Shown here: one piece after another, positions 37,336-45,313 of the stretch
How positions within the stretch are numbered: the first letter of the stretch is position 1
Layout of the letters: every line of letters begins with the position of its first letter
Assembly (NCBI RefSeq): GCF_030547185.1
Contig: NZ_JAUOQR010000005.1
Location: 62,001-126,000 of the forward strand
Direction of reading: 5' to 3'
Source: Neptuniibacter sp. 1_MG-2023
GTDB taxonomy: Bacteria; Pseudomonadota; Gammaproteobacteria; Pseudomonadales; Balneatricaceae
Length of the DNA stretch: 64,000 bases
The notes under the pieces: model-generated
The model's database searches: none
Seen by the model: only the letters and a program-made list of their open reading frames with translations
Told to the model about the DNA's origin: nothing
Position numbers and translations under genes: made by a program

Positions 37336-38172
37336 CTACTCTTCGACTAACTGATCACACTGGAAAATGGGCTCATCAGTTTCACCTAAAGTCCGCGCTA
37401 ACTTCGGTAGTAACTTGGTCATTTTATCAAAGAGTCCCCAAGGTGGATTCACTACAATCATGCCCGATGAGGTCATGCCATGCTCATCCGAATCAGGTGA
37501 AACACCTAGCTCAAAGCACTGGATATTTTTAATCCCACTGCGGATAAACTTGTTCTTCATCTTATTAATCGTTGCCCGATCGACCACCGGATACCAGAGA
37601 GCATACGTTCCTGTAGCAAACTTTTTATGTGCCTTTACTATGGCTTTAACCACCTCATCATATTCAGTTTTAACCTCATAAGATGGATCAATTAAAATAA
37701 AGCCTCGACGACTTGCAGGAGGCATAAGCGCATCCATCCCTTTTAAGCCGTCACTACAGGTCACTTTAATCTTCCGCTGTCGACTGGTATTCAGACAGAG
37801 ATATTGGAAATCTTCTGGATGTAACTCAAACAGCCAAGCACGATCTTGTGGTCGTAAAAAGTATTTCGCTAACAAGGGCGAACCTGGATAAAGATTACTC
37901 TTTCCCGCTTCGTTATAAGATTTAATCACCTTAAAATAGCTCGCAAGTTCTGGATAATCGGCTTCCTTCAGCTTACCGATACCATTCACATGCTCCTCTA
38001 ATTTACGGGCATGTGCCGACTTAAAGTTGAAAAGCCCTGCCCCAGAATGGGTATCAATATATTCAAAGGGTTTATCTTTTTTAGTCAGATGTTCTAACAC
38101 CTCAACCGCAACAATATGCTTGAGAATGTCGGCAAAGTTACCTGCATGAAAGGAGTGTCTATAACTTAGCAA
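37336..38172 (-). CDS. rlmJ: 23S rRNA (adenine-2030-N6)-methyltransferase
   Basis: RlmJ methylates A2030 of 23S rRNA. The 278 residues start with the signature MLSYRHSFHAGNFADILKH and include GAGLFNF and the catalytic FILIDPSYE (DPPY variant). The start codon is TTG at 38172, which aligns with the known N-terminus of the family. The length matches E. coli RlmJ. The small ORF opposite its 5' end is probably not a gene. Confidence 0.94.
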   Translation of the reverse strand: MLSYRHSFHAGNFADILKHIVAVEVLEHLTKKDKPFEYIDTHSGAGLFNFKSAHARKLEEHVNGIGKLKEADYPELASYFKVIKSYNEAGKSNLYPGSPLLAKYFLRPQDRAWLFELHPEDFQYLCLNTSRQRKIKVTCSDGLKGMDALMPPASRRGFILIDPSYEVKTEYDEVVKAIVKAHKKFATGTYALWYPVVDRATINKMKNKFIRSGIKNIQCFELGVSPDSDEHGMTSSGMIVVNPPWGLFDKMTKLLPKLARTLGETDEPIFQCDQLVEE

Positions 38173-38500
38173 AGGGATATCTCTTTAGATGATAAGCAGA
38201 GAAGAGTCACTGCTGAATAGCGCTATTTTACTTGGAAATAGAGAAACACAAAACGGTTTATCGCAATATAAAAACATTAAGCCGTTAAAGTACACACTGA
38301 ACCCTTATGCGCTGTTCCTACAACCGTTGCAAGAAACCCTTTTAACGGCCTGCGCTCCAGAAGCAATTGCTACAGCCCACTGCACTTTAATCTATAGAGA
38401 GACGATAGATTATAGATCAGCTTCTCATATAGCTTAGGCACAGACCTTCCTATATCTAAATGGTAAAGTAGTGGATCTATCAATTAGATGAAGCTCAATA

Positions 38501-38740
38501 ATGGATAAATTACAGCGTGCAATCGACCTTATAGAGCAGGATGAATGGGATCAAGCTCACAACTTAGTGCAAGATGGTAATAATAAATATTACTACCTTA
38601 TACACGGCCTACTACATAGAATTGAAGGTGATATTTCAAATGCTCAATACTGGTATAGCAGAGCGAATGAACCACTACCAGACAACACAACCGATGCTGA
38701 AACGGATCGGATAAAAACGCTCATTAAGCATCTTGCCTAA
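38501..38740 (+). CDS. Small conserved TPR-like protein
   Basis: The 79-residue protein has a helix-turn-helix repeat feel. AIDLIEQDEWDQAHNLVQ is followed by HGLLHRIEGDISNAQYWYSRAN, the pattern of a short conserved gammaproteobacterial family with a (I/L)EGDxSNAxYWYxRA motif. No signal peptide is present. The function is unknown. It has a modest ribosome site. Two further small genes follow on the same strand, which may form a loose operon. Confidence 0.65.
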   Translation: MDKLQRAIDLIEQDEWDQAHNLVQDGNNKYYYLIHGLLHRIEGDISNAQYWYSRANEPLPDNTTDAETDRIKTLIKHLA

Positions 38741-38783
38741 GCCAACAGCTAAACCTTAGCGTTATCAACAAATAGGGATATTT

Positions 38784-39191
38784 GTGAACTTTATCGATAA
38801 ATTTTCATTACAAAAACATGAAGGTAAATACGAAAACCGCCCTTTAAAATCGTTGCTATATTACAAGGGTCGAGCACTAGGTATAAAAGTCCCCGGCTAT
38901 ATTATTGATAAACAGTTTGAATTTACCCAATACTTTCTCCTATTTTTAAGTTGGGATTGCCCTTTTGAGGAAGGTTGTGAAATTATAGTGCTCAATAAAC
39001 AACATAAAAGGGTTGCTCACTATAGCTTTAACGCAGCCTACAATAGCTACCATTTACAAGACGTTATAGAACTATCAGACAATCACTATAAATTAATATT
39101 TAATACAGTTGATAGCTTTGAGCTCACAATTAATTACCCCAAAAAACATCTGTTTAGCAAAGTCATTAACCTGAGCAAAATTGATCAATAG
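38784..39191 (+). CDS. Hypothetical protein
   Basis: I do not recognise this 135-residue protein. It begins at a GTG (38784) with AGGGA upstream. It is rich in aromatic and beta-type sequence (YFLLFLSWDCPF, IIVLNKQHKRVAHYSF), with no signal peptide. One Cys pair (C in DCPF and GCEI) could be redox active or chance. Codon use looks AT-rich like its neighbours. It lies 43 bases after the TPR-like gene. Confidence 0.55.
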   Translation: MNFIDKFSLQKHEGKYENRPLKSLLYYKGRALGIKVPGYIIDKQFEFTQYFLLFLSWDCPFEEGCEIIVLNKQHKRVAHYSFNAAYNSYHLQDVIELSDNHYKLIFNTVDSFELTINYPKKHLFSKVINLSKIDQ

Positions 39192-39238
39192 GCCCAATTA
39201 AACAAGGACAAATACAACCCGTATTTCAGTTTATTATT

Positions 39239-39613
39239 ATGAAATTAATCGCAAAAATTGCCGACAAAGATGAAGCTATCTCCATTAAATACCGACTAGA
39301 AGGCTTAGGTATACCGATCTTTATCGGCAGCGAGAATACAGGGCCAACATCTGGAATGCCCCCTTTTGCTGACAGCTACACGATATGGGCAGAGATTGAT
39401 TCTCAAGGTCAATGTGCATTTAAAGCCTTAGAAGATGAAACTTATACACCGATTAAACCTATAAACATTGCTGAATACAGACAATTTATCGAACAAACTA
39501 AACAAGAGCGCCGCAACTCTTTCAGTCGCTTCAATAATCATATTATGACCGTCATCGTTTTAGCTGGCGCTAGTTATTTTGCTTACCGACTATACCTTGC
39601 CCTGAGCGTATAA
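39239..39613 (+). CDS. DUF2007-like protein with C-terminal membrane anchor
   Basis: The 124-residue protein starts with a short alpha-beta domain (LIAKIADKDEAISIKYRLEGLGIPIFIGSEN). This resembles the DUF2007 (putative signal-transducing) fold, in which inter-domain ferredoxin-like units sense small changes. One membrane helix ends the chain (IMTVIVLAGASYFAYRLYLAL). The role is unknown. It is probably tail-anchored in the inner membrane. The family call is tentative. Confidence 0.55.
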   Translation: MKLIAKIADKDEAISIKYRLEGLGIPIFIGSENTGPTSGMPPFADSYTIWAEIDSQGQCAFKALEDETYTPIKPINIAEYRQFIEQTKQERRNSFSRFNNHIMTVIVLAGASYFAYRLYLALSV

Positions 39614-39647
39614 AGCTCGAAGCTAAACCTTCTAACCCTATAATCCT

Positions 39648-39947
39648 TCAACGGCTCCAGCTAAATTCAACGACTTTGTCATCGACAATTTTAATGGTCC
39701 AGATCACACTACTCTCCTCGCGATCTTGATAGTACCAGTACTCTGTACGACCCCAGCGTTTACAATAATCTCGCTTTTTATCTAAGCAAACCCTCTCGCT
39801 TCTTTTCCGAAGTGGTTCACCTGCTGCAAGAAATAGCTTTGTCGCCGTATCGCCCCGTACAATGTAATTACCATCTTTCCCTTTAAAGCGGGAAGCATTT
39901 ACATTCAGCGACAAAGTGACAGCGAGTATTATAATGATCCATTTCAC
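39648..39947 (-). CDS. DUF2845-like exported protein
   Basis: The frame opens at 40025, but a GTG at 39947 preceded by AGGAG gives a clean signal peptide (MKWIIIILAVTLSLNVNA). I use that start, for a 99-residue protein. The mature part has IVRGDTATKLFLAAGEP, the DUF2845-type core, and two Cys in VCLDKKRDYCKRWG that may form a disulfide. It ends in beta strands (IKIVDDKVVEFSW). It is periplasmic, function unknown. Confidence 0.6.
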   Translation of the reverse strand: MKWIIIILAVTLSLNVNASRFKGKDGNYIVRGDTATKLFLAAGEPLRKRSERVCLDKKRDYCKRWGRTEYWYYQDREESSVIWTIKIVDDKVVEFSWSR

Positions 39948-40133
39948 AATATAGCTCCTGTTAGCATTGCTCATTACACGCGTACAGAATAACGAGCGTG
40001 GTAAGTTATTTCCATTTGACAGCAAAGAAAGCCATTTTACTTATTCGAATAGAAAAATAATTAAGGCAGCTAAACGGTGGACATAAAGTGGCAAGACATA
40101 CGCGCCGACAACACTCAACTTATCTACACAATA

Positions 40134-40200
40134 GGCCAAAGGTTGGCTTCCTACACTACCGATTCCTGTAGGAGTTCACCCCGTGAACGAAGGGCTATGG
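40134..40200. repeat. REP-like hairpin upstream of the MarR gene's 3' end
   Basis: GGTTGGCTTCCTACA (40141-40155) pairs with TGTAGGAGTTCACC (40167-40180) with small mismatches. GGCCAAA precedes it and GAACGAAGGG follows. It is the clearest member of the family seen at 24999 and 29891. Confidence 0.65.
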
Positions 40201-40237
40201 TGAATATTTGTCTTACACAGGATCCAATCTCACTGGA

Positions 40238-40672
40238 TTAATTATTCTCCTCATAAAGGTTATTTGCCATTAACTCAGAAATACGCTCAAATTCCGCTAG
40301 CTCTTCTCGCTTTAGGTTTTGTGTCATCTTATTGACCGTATCAGCATCAATCTTCATCACCTCCTCAACTACAGTCATACCCGCATCAGTGATACTTAGG
40401 TAATGGCTTCGCTTATCATTAGGGTTGGGTTCTCTTTCGATTAAACCTTTATCAATCAAAGTGTTAATTAATCGTGTCACCTGCCCTTTATCGCGTCCAA
40501 GAATACCCGCTATATCCACCGCTGTGCACGGTTTTTTCCTATCAACAATCTTCAGCGCTCGAATATGCATAGGCGTGAGATCTAAACTTAGTTGCTCTGT
40601 TTTTTTATACATTTGGCGCTTTAATCCATGGACTAAGCGAAATAAGTTCTCTAACGATTTTTGATTAGACAT
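40238..40672 (-). CDS. MarR-family transcriptional regulator
   Basis: The 144-residue protein has the MarR winged helix: TAVDIAGILGRDKGQVTRLINTLIDKGLIEREPNPNDKRSHYLSIT, with the wing DKRSHYL. I start at ATG 40672; the longer frame (to 40708) would run into the operator. Two GTTG-N7-CAAC sites at 40695 and 40724 lie between it and the divergent DUF2798 gene, so it probably represses both. The ligand is unknown. Confidence 0.88.
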   Translation of the reverse strand: MSNQKSLENLFRLVHGLKRQMYKKTEQLSLDLTPMHIRALKIVDRKKPCTAVDIAGILGRDKGQVTRLINTLIDKGLIEREPNPNDKRSHYLSITDAGMTVVEEVMKIDADTVNKMTQNLKREELAEFERISELMANNLYEENN

Positions 40673-40694
40673 CTCGACTACTCTTTTAAATATA

Positions 40695-40738
40695 GTTGAC
40701 AATATCAACCATTAAGAAATATAGTTGCTATTGTCAAC
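40695..40738. promoter_or_regulatory. Pair of MarR-type operators
   Basis: GTTGACAATATCAAC (40695-40709) and GTTGCTATTGTCAAC (40724-40738) are two 15-base inverted repeats with centres 29 bases apart, in the gap between divergent marR-like and DUF2798 genes. Their outer halves also pair with each other (ATAGTTGACAAT / ATTGTCAACTAT). Confidence 0.7.
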
Positions 40739-40773
40739 TATACAGCAATTTGCTTCAAAACAGGAAAGCCATT

Positions 40774-41262
40774 ATGAACACCCCTACTGAACTGCCATTA
40801 CCGAGTCAAAGCGGCAGGAAAACACCTTTGGTTTATAAGGTATTAATCATATTGAGCATAATGAGTGTTATAGCGGGTTCATTAACAGGGGTTATGACCT
40901 ATATGAATGTCGGTTACTCCAATACTTTTTTAACTGATTGGCTCAGCTCATTTCTATCTGCTTTCATCCTAATGCCTATAGGCTTACTGCTTATGGGCTT
41001 GATTACCAAGTTTGTTGAACAACAGATGCCTAATACAAATGAGCACAAACGTAACCTTATTGTAGGCGCGATTATGGCTTGCGTGATGGAGTCCATAATG
41101 GCTTTCAGTACAACCACAACGAATATTGGATATTCAACCTCGACCGAGTTTTTATCTGCTTGGCTAACGAGCACTCTAGCAGCTCTGCCTTTAGGACTAA
41201 CTTTCATGGTCATTATGTCGATGACAATTAAACCTAAGCTTGAGCTTTTTCTGAAAAGTTAA
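40774..41262 (+). CDS. DUF2798-family membrane protein, duplicated
   Basis: From ATG 40774 (AGGAAAG upstream) the protein has 162 residues. It contains two DUF2798-type units, each of two helices: VLIILSIMSVIAGSLTGVMTY and LIVGAIMACVMESIMAFSTT begin the pairs, and each second helix contains P(I/L)G(L)LxM. The function is unknown. It is divergent from, and probably regulated by, the MarR gene. A DUF3861 gene follows 42 bases after the stop. Confidence 0.75.
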   Translation: MNTPTELPLPSQSGRKTPLVYKVLIILSIMSVIAGSLTGVMTYMNVGYSNTFLTDWLSSFLSAFILMPIGLLLMGLITKFVEQQMPNTNEHKRNLIVGAIMACVMESIMAFSTTTTNIGYSTSTEFLSAWLTSTLAALPLGLTFMVIMSMTIKPKLELFLKS

Positions 41263-41304
41263 TAACTCCCCTAACATACACGCTAATTGATTGAGATAAC
41301 GACT

Positions 41305-41598
41305 ATGAAGAAACAGCATTTGTACAAAGTAAACATTGAGCATCTAAAAAATGCTGATGGTTCAGTGCCTGAAGACAGCAGCCTAGCCTTCGAATTTTCC
41401 AGCCATGATGAACTTTTTACTATCATAGAAAAGCTCAAAGCTAGGACAGATATAGGCCCAGCAAAAGCAGCCCCTTTAACGCTAGGGATCAAACTATTCG
41501 GTGGCCTAATGTTAGCTAATAAAAATGATGATCTATTTGTAAGCCTGTTTCCGCACTTTTCAGCATTTATGAAAAAAATTAAACAGAAGACTCACTAG
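41305..41598 (+). CDS. DUF3861-family protein
   Basis: From ATG 41305 (M7 of the frame, which has the more typical MKKQHLYKVNIEHL start) the protein has 97 residues. It shows the DUF3861 pattern: LAFEFSSHDELFTIIEKLKA, then LTLGIKLFGGLMLANK and LFPHFSAFMKKIK. It is soluble, with no known function. It is probably in the same transcript as the DUF2798 gene and so under the MarR regulator. Confidence 0.7.
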   Translation: MKKQHLYKVNIEHLKNADGSVPEDSSLAFEFSSHDELFTIIEKLKARTDIGPAKAAPLTLGIKLFGGLMLANKNDDLFVSLFPHFSAFMKKIKQKTH

Positions 41599-41678
41599 AC
41601 TCTTCGTCATATTTACCCCCCTTTTCTAGGCGGTTAGCAAGCTATGATCAACCGCTGGGTGCAATCACTACAATTAGC

Positions 41679-41712
41679 GTTTAAGAGCCATTAAGTAATT
41701 TGGCTCTTAAAC
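41679..41712. terminator. Hairpin between convergent DUF3861 and EamA genes
   Basis: GTTTAAGAGCCA (41679-41690) pairs perfectly with TGGCTCTTAAAC (41701-41712) around a 10-base loop. The U-runs are poor. Confidence 0.6.
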
Positions 41713-41727
41713 CCTATAAAAAATAAG

Positions 41728-42651
41728 TCACCGTGACTGGCTTATTTTATAACGTGCAGTCTGTTTACCTTGCCAAAGAATAAACAGCCCCGAAACAACG
41801 ATAAAGCTGCAGCCAATCAACATTGGAAAACTTATCTCTTCATTAAACAGCAACACGCCTAAACCTATACCAAACAACAACCGCGAGTATCTAAACGGTG
41901 TCACTGCAGAGACCTCTCCTGTTCGCATCGCCTTCATCAAACAGGAATAAGCTGTAACACCGGCTAATACCGCACCTACTAGGTAGATTGATGTTTTAAA
42001 ATCGGGGACTAAAAAAGGTATCGCTTCCCACACCGAGAAGAGCATGCCTGCCACAACAACCGCAAGAAACCCATACAAACCTAAAATGGATGTACTGATC
42101 GATGCCGGAGCCGCCCGACTGGCTAAATCACGACAGGCAAAACCGAGCATCCCTAAAATGGCAAAAATTGACAAGAAAGAGAAATTATCCGTTCCTGGGC
42201 GAATGATAATAATAACGCCAAGTAAACCAACAAAAATGGCCACCCATCGTTTTAACCCTACTTTTTCACGAAAGATAAATGCCGCCCCTGCCACTACAAC
42301 AATGGGACTCGCCTGAAGAATCACTGTAGCTGATGATAAGGGGGTTAAAGTAATAGCCAGTACGTAAAACAACCGCCCTATAATCTCGAACAGTACCCGA
42401 AACCTCATCGGGCAGGAGATCACATCTAAATGAAACAAACCCTCCCCTCTAACTAGGGTTACACCGGCAAATAGAAAAGCACCACTTAACCCAAAAATCA
42501 CCAGAATTTGTGCGATCGGTAGAGTCTCTGCAACTATTTTTATAAAAGCATCTTCAGCAGCAAAGATAGCCATCGCAGTTACCATCCAGAAACTACCGAT
42601 CAAGTTGGTACGGCGATCAGTTCCGAAATCTTTAGTCACAAAAAACCTCAT
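41728..42651 (-). CDS. EamA/DMT-family transporter
   Basis: This 307-residue inner-membrane protein has ten hydrophobic helices in two EamA repeats. The first repeat ends with ATVILQASPIVVVAGAAFIFREK and the second with VTPFRYSRLLFGIGLGVLLFNEE, both typical of riboflavin- or amine-exporting RhaT/DMT branches. The substrate is not predictable. It is not closely similar to the EamA gene at 3077 and has a different N-terminus. Confidence 0.85.
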   Translation of the reverse strand: MRFFVTKDFGTDRRTNLIGSFWMVTAMAIFAAEDAFIKIVAETLPIAQILVIFGLSGAFLFAGVTLVRGEGLFHLDVISCPMRFRVLFEIIGRLFYVLAITLTPLSSATVILQASPIVVVAGAAFIFREKVGLKRWVAIFVGLLGVIIIIRPGTDNFSFLSIFAILGMLGFACRDLASRAAPASISTSILGLYGFLAVVVAGMLFSVWEAIPFLVPDFKTSIYLVGAVLAGVTAYSCLMKAMRTGEVSAVTPFRYSRLLFGIGLGVLLFNEEISFPMLIGCSFIVVSGLFILWQGKQTARYKISQSR

Positions 42652-43001
42652 TTTTTAGGACAGACACCATGGTTGGGCACATACGCGAAGCACTCAAAGG
42701 ACTTTAAATAAATAACCTACCGCATAAGTGCAGTGGGTTAATGTGAAGTGTCCCATGAAAATTGATATTAAGAACAGGTTTAAAAAAGGTAGAGCAAGCA
42801 GAAGCATACACGAAACCTACTCTCAAATTCTGCCCAATTATAGGAAAAACTTTCCCTATTTGTTATGAATACTGCAACTTTAAAATTAGGTTAAAACCTA
42901 CCAGCTAACGATAAGTACTCTGAGGTTTTTACCAATGGCCTCAATTCGATATAATGTTTATATAGGAATAATTAGCAATTAGGACAAACAGGGATGATGA
43001 T
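42652..43001. other. 350-base gap between divergent EamA and BRCT genes
   Basis: No ORF or RNA gene is convincing. A possible promoter for the BRCT gene reads TTTACC (42928) - 16 bases - TATAAT (42950-42955). The rest is AT-rich, with nothing else seen. Confidence 0.35.
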
Positions 43002-43619
43002 ATGGATATATTTACCAAATTTAATAGAAAAAACATTCAAGACCGTCAAATAGATACTTTAATCGGTCTAAGTAAAGGAATTACCGCCAATGGTGTTGTT
43101 GATTTACCTGAAGCAGAATTTCTACAAACATGGCTTATACAAAACAGTCACTCCGATAACCCAATAATATTAAACCTGCTCTCAAAGGTCAGCGATATGC
43201 TGGAAGATGGTATTTTAGATAACGAAGAATCTTCTGAGCTTTTTTCAATACTACATAGTATCTCTGGCAACAAATCAGAACTGGGTGAGCTTTCAAAAAC
43301 ATCTACCCTTCCCCTTTGTTCACCGCCACCTATTATTAAATTCCATGAAAAAACATTCTTATTTACGGGTACTTGTGCTTACGGGACACGAAAAGACTGC
43401 CAATCGGCAATTCAAACTCTCGGCGGGATTAACGCAAAAACAGTCACTAAAACTCTAGATTACCTCGTCATTGGAACTTATGTTACCGATAGTTGGATAC
43501 ATGAAAGCTTTGGGCGAAAAATAGAGAAAGCTATCGAATATCGTGATTCTGGTATCCCTATCTCTATAATCACAGAAACACATTGGTTAAATGAATCAGG
43601 TATCAACCATAGAAAATAA
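43002..43619 (+). CDS. BRCT-domain protein
   Basis: The 205-residue protein has a helical N-terminal part (LIGLSKGITANGVVDLPEAEFLQTWL) that resembles a TerB-like or tellurite-type helical unit. A BRCT domain follows at about 112-200: FLFTGTCAYGTRKDCQSAIQTLGG, then LDYLVIGTYVTDSW, ending SIITETHWL. This layout is common in stand-alone BRCT proteins annotated as NAD-dependent DNA ligase-like; no ligase domain is present. The K+ channel gene starts 15 bases downstream. Confidence 0.75.
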   Translation: MDIFTKFNRKNIQDRQIDTLIGLSKGITANGVVDLPEAEFLQTWLIQNSHSDNPIILNLLSKVSDMLEDGILDNEESSELFSILHSISGNKSELGELSKTSTLPLCSPPPIIKFHEKTFLFTGTCAYGTRKDCQSAIQTLGGINAKTVTKTLDYLVIGTYVTDSWIHESFGRKIEKAIEYRDSGIPISIITETHWLNESGINHRK

Positions 43620-43634
43620 CAATAGGCCGATACA

Positions 43635-44330
43635 ATGCAAGTAGCTAAAGATGATCAAAAAACTTTCTTTAACCAACCGATCGTTGCATGGTCAATTACC
43701 TTACTTATAATCTATTCAGTCATTTGTTTTTCAATAGATACTCTTCCTGATTTAGATGAATCTACGACTACATTTTTGTACTATTCAGAAATAATTGTTG
43801 TATCAATTTTTACAGTTGAATATTTGTATCGCCTATACCTTGCAGAAAATAAGACTAAATTTATTTTTAGCTTTTATGGCTTAATTGATCTCTTAGCTAT
43901 TCTGCCATTTTATGTGGCTACCGCCATAGATCTGCGCACTTTACGGCTGATGCGGCTCTTAAGATTAGCTAGACTTTTAAAACTGGCTAGGTACAACCAA
44001 GCCTTATTACGATTTAGCAAAGCGTTATTTTTAGTCAAAGAAGAACTCATTATCTTTTCTATAGCCAGTTTAGTCTTGCTTTATCTTTCAGCTGTAGGTA
44101 TCTACCATTTCGAAAATAGTGCACAGCCCGCAGTATTCCGCTCGATCTTTGATTGCTTATGGTGGGCAGTGGCAACATTAACTACCGTCGGATATGGTGA
44201 TATTTATCCAATCACTATCGGCGGGCGCATATTCACATTTGTTATCCTTATGATAGGTCTTGGCTTAATTGCAGTTCCTACAGGCATTGTTGCATCTGCA
44301 CTCTCAGATGTACGAAAACAACACAGATAA
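43635..44330 (+). CDS. Voltage-gated-type potassium channel
   Basis: This 231-residue inner-membrane protein has six helices of the ion-transport family. S4 is rich in Arg (TLRLMRLLRLARLLKLARY), and the selectivity filter TTVGYGDIYP lies near residue 185, followed by S6. It should form tetrameric K+ channels. It lacks a large C-terminal regulatory domain. It follows the BRCT gene by 15 bases and precedes the MscS gene by about 100 bases. Confidence 0.9.
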   Translation: MQVAKDDQKTFFNQPIVAWSITLLIIYSVICFSIDTLPDLDESTTTFLYYSEIIVVSIFTVEYLYRLYLAENKTKFIFSFYGLIDLLAILPFYVATAIDLRTLRLMRLLRLARLLKLARYNQALLRFSKALFLVKEELIIFSIASLVLLYLSAVGIYHFENSAQPAVFRSIFDCLWWAVATLTTVGYGDIYPITIGGRIFTFVILMIGLGLIAVPTGIVASALSDVRKQHR

Positions 44331-44428
44331 GAATTTGAGTTTTCAACTACACTGACAACTATTCTTAATCCCTTATTAAGCTACAAAAATTTACCCTAAG
44401 CACCATAACTAATAACAAGGCATAAAAA

Positions 44429-45253
44429 ATGGAATTTCTCGACAGTATCGATATAAATCAACACCTGCCAGCGGCGATCGCTTGGGCAACCAATATCTTA
44501 TTAGCAATAGTCATTCTGATTATTGGTTTTTGGATAGCAGGCAGTGTAAACAAACTGATTATTAACATAGGTAAAGGCAAACATTTAGATGATACGCTTT
44601 TCCGTTTTTTAGGTAGCTTTGCTCGCTACTTAATACTCGCTTTTGTTTTTATTGCTGTTCTAAACCGTTTCGGTGTGCAAACCGCTTCTATCGTTGCCTT
44701 ATTAGGTGCGGCGGGTTTAGCTGTTGGTTTAGCCTTACAGGGCGCTATGTCAAACTTAGCGGCCGGTGTCATGCTCCTCATCTTTAGACCTTATAAAGTA
44801 GGTGATTTTATCGATGCGGCCGGTTGTTTTGGTAATGTAACTGAGATCGATATGTTTACTACGATTCTACAAACATTTGATCAACAGCAGGTCATTATCC
44901 CTAATAGCCAGATCTGGGGCGAGAAGATCATTAACCACTCTCACTATGATGTGCGCGGTGTTGATATGCACTTTGGCGTAGCTTATGGCGAAAGCACCGA
45001 TGCTGCTCGCGCAGTGATTGACAGTGTATTAGCTAATCACCCTCATATTTTGAAAGATCCGGCACCTTTTGTTGAAGTAGAAACCTTGAATGACAGTTCT
45101 GTGGACTTTTTGGTACGTCCTTTCTGCAAAGGTGAGCATTACTTTGATGTTCTTTATTCTGTACCTGAACTGATCAAAAAAGCGCTCGATGAGAACGGAA
45201 TCGAGATTCCATTCCCACACCGTAAAATCATTATGGTTAACGAAAACGCATAA
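44429..45253 (+). CDS. MscS-family small mechanosensitive channel
   Basis: This 274-residue protein has three N-terminal helices. The pore helix shows the Gly/Ala pattern LLGAAGLAVGLALQGAMSNLAAGV, followed by the beta domain FRPYKVGDFIDAAGCFGNVTEI. The C-terminal alpha-beta domain ends in IPFPHRKI, as in E. coli MscS. It would open under osmotic downshock. ATG 44429 has AAGG upstream. It lies behind the K+ channel, suggesting an osmotic-stress cluster. Confidence 0.93.
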   Translation: MEFLDSIDINQHLPAAIAWATNILLAIVILIIGFWIAGSVNKLIINIGKGKHLDDTLFRFLGSFARYLILAFVFIAVLNRFGVQTASIVALLGAAGLAVGLALQGAMSNLAAGVMLLIFRPYKVGDFIDAAGCFGNVTEIDMFTTILQTFDQQQVIIPNSQIWGEKIINHSHYDVRGVDMHFGVAYGESTDAARAVIDSVLANHPHILKDPAPFVEVETLNDSSVDFLVRPFCKGEHYFDVLYSVPELIKKALDENGIEIPFPHRKIIMVNENA

Positions 45254-45258
45254 CCAAC

Positions 45259-45300
45259 TAACGACAGAGCTTCATCCTCATGGGTGGGGCTCTGCCGTTA
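45259..45300. terminator. Hairpin between convergent MscS and RecQ-like genes
   Basis: TAACGACAGAGC (45259-45270) pairs with GCTCTGCCGTTA (45289-45300) with one mismatch on plus (G-U on minus), around an 18-base loop. Confidence 0.5.
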
Positions 45301-45313
45301 AATCCACTCTATT

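Noticed and set aside
38189-38437. 82-codon plus-strand ORF upstream of the TPR-like gene
   Set aside because: It has no ribosome site, lies in the divergent promoter region of rlmJ, and its composition looks like read-through of non-coding DNA.
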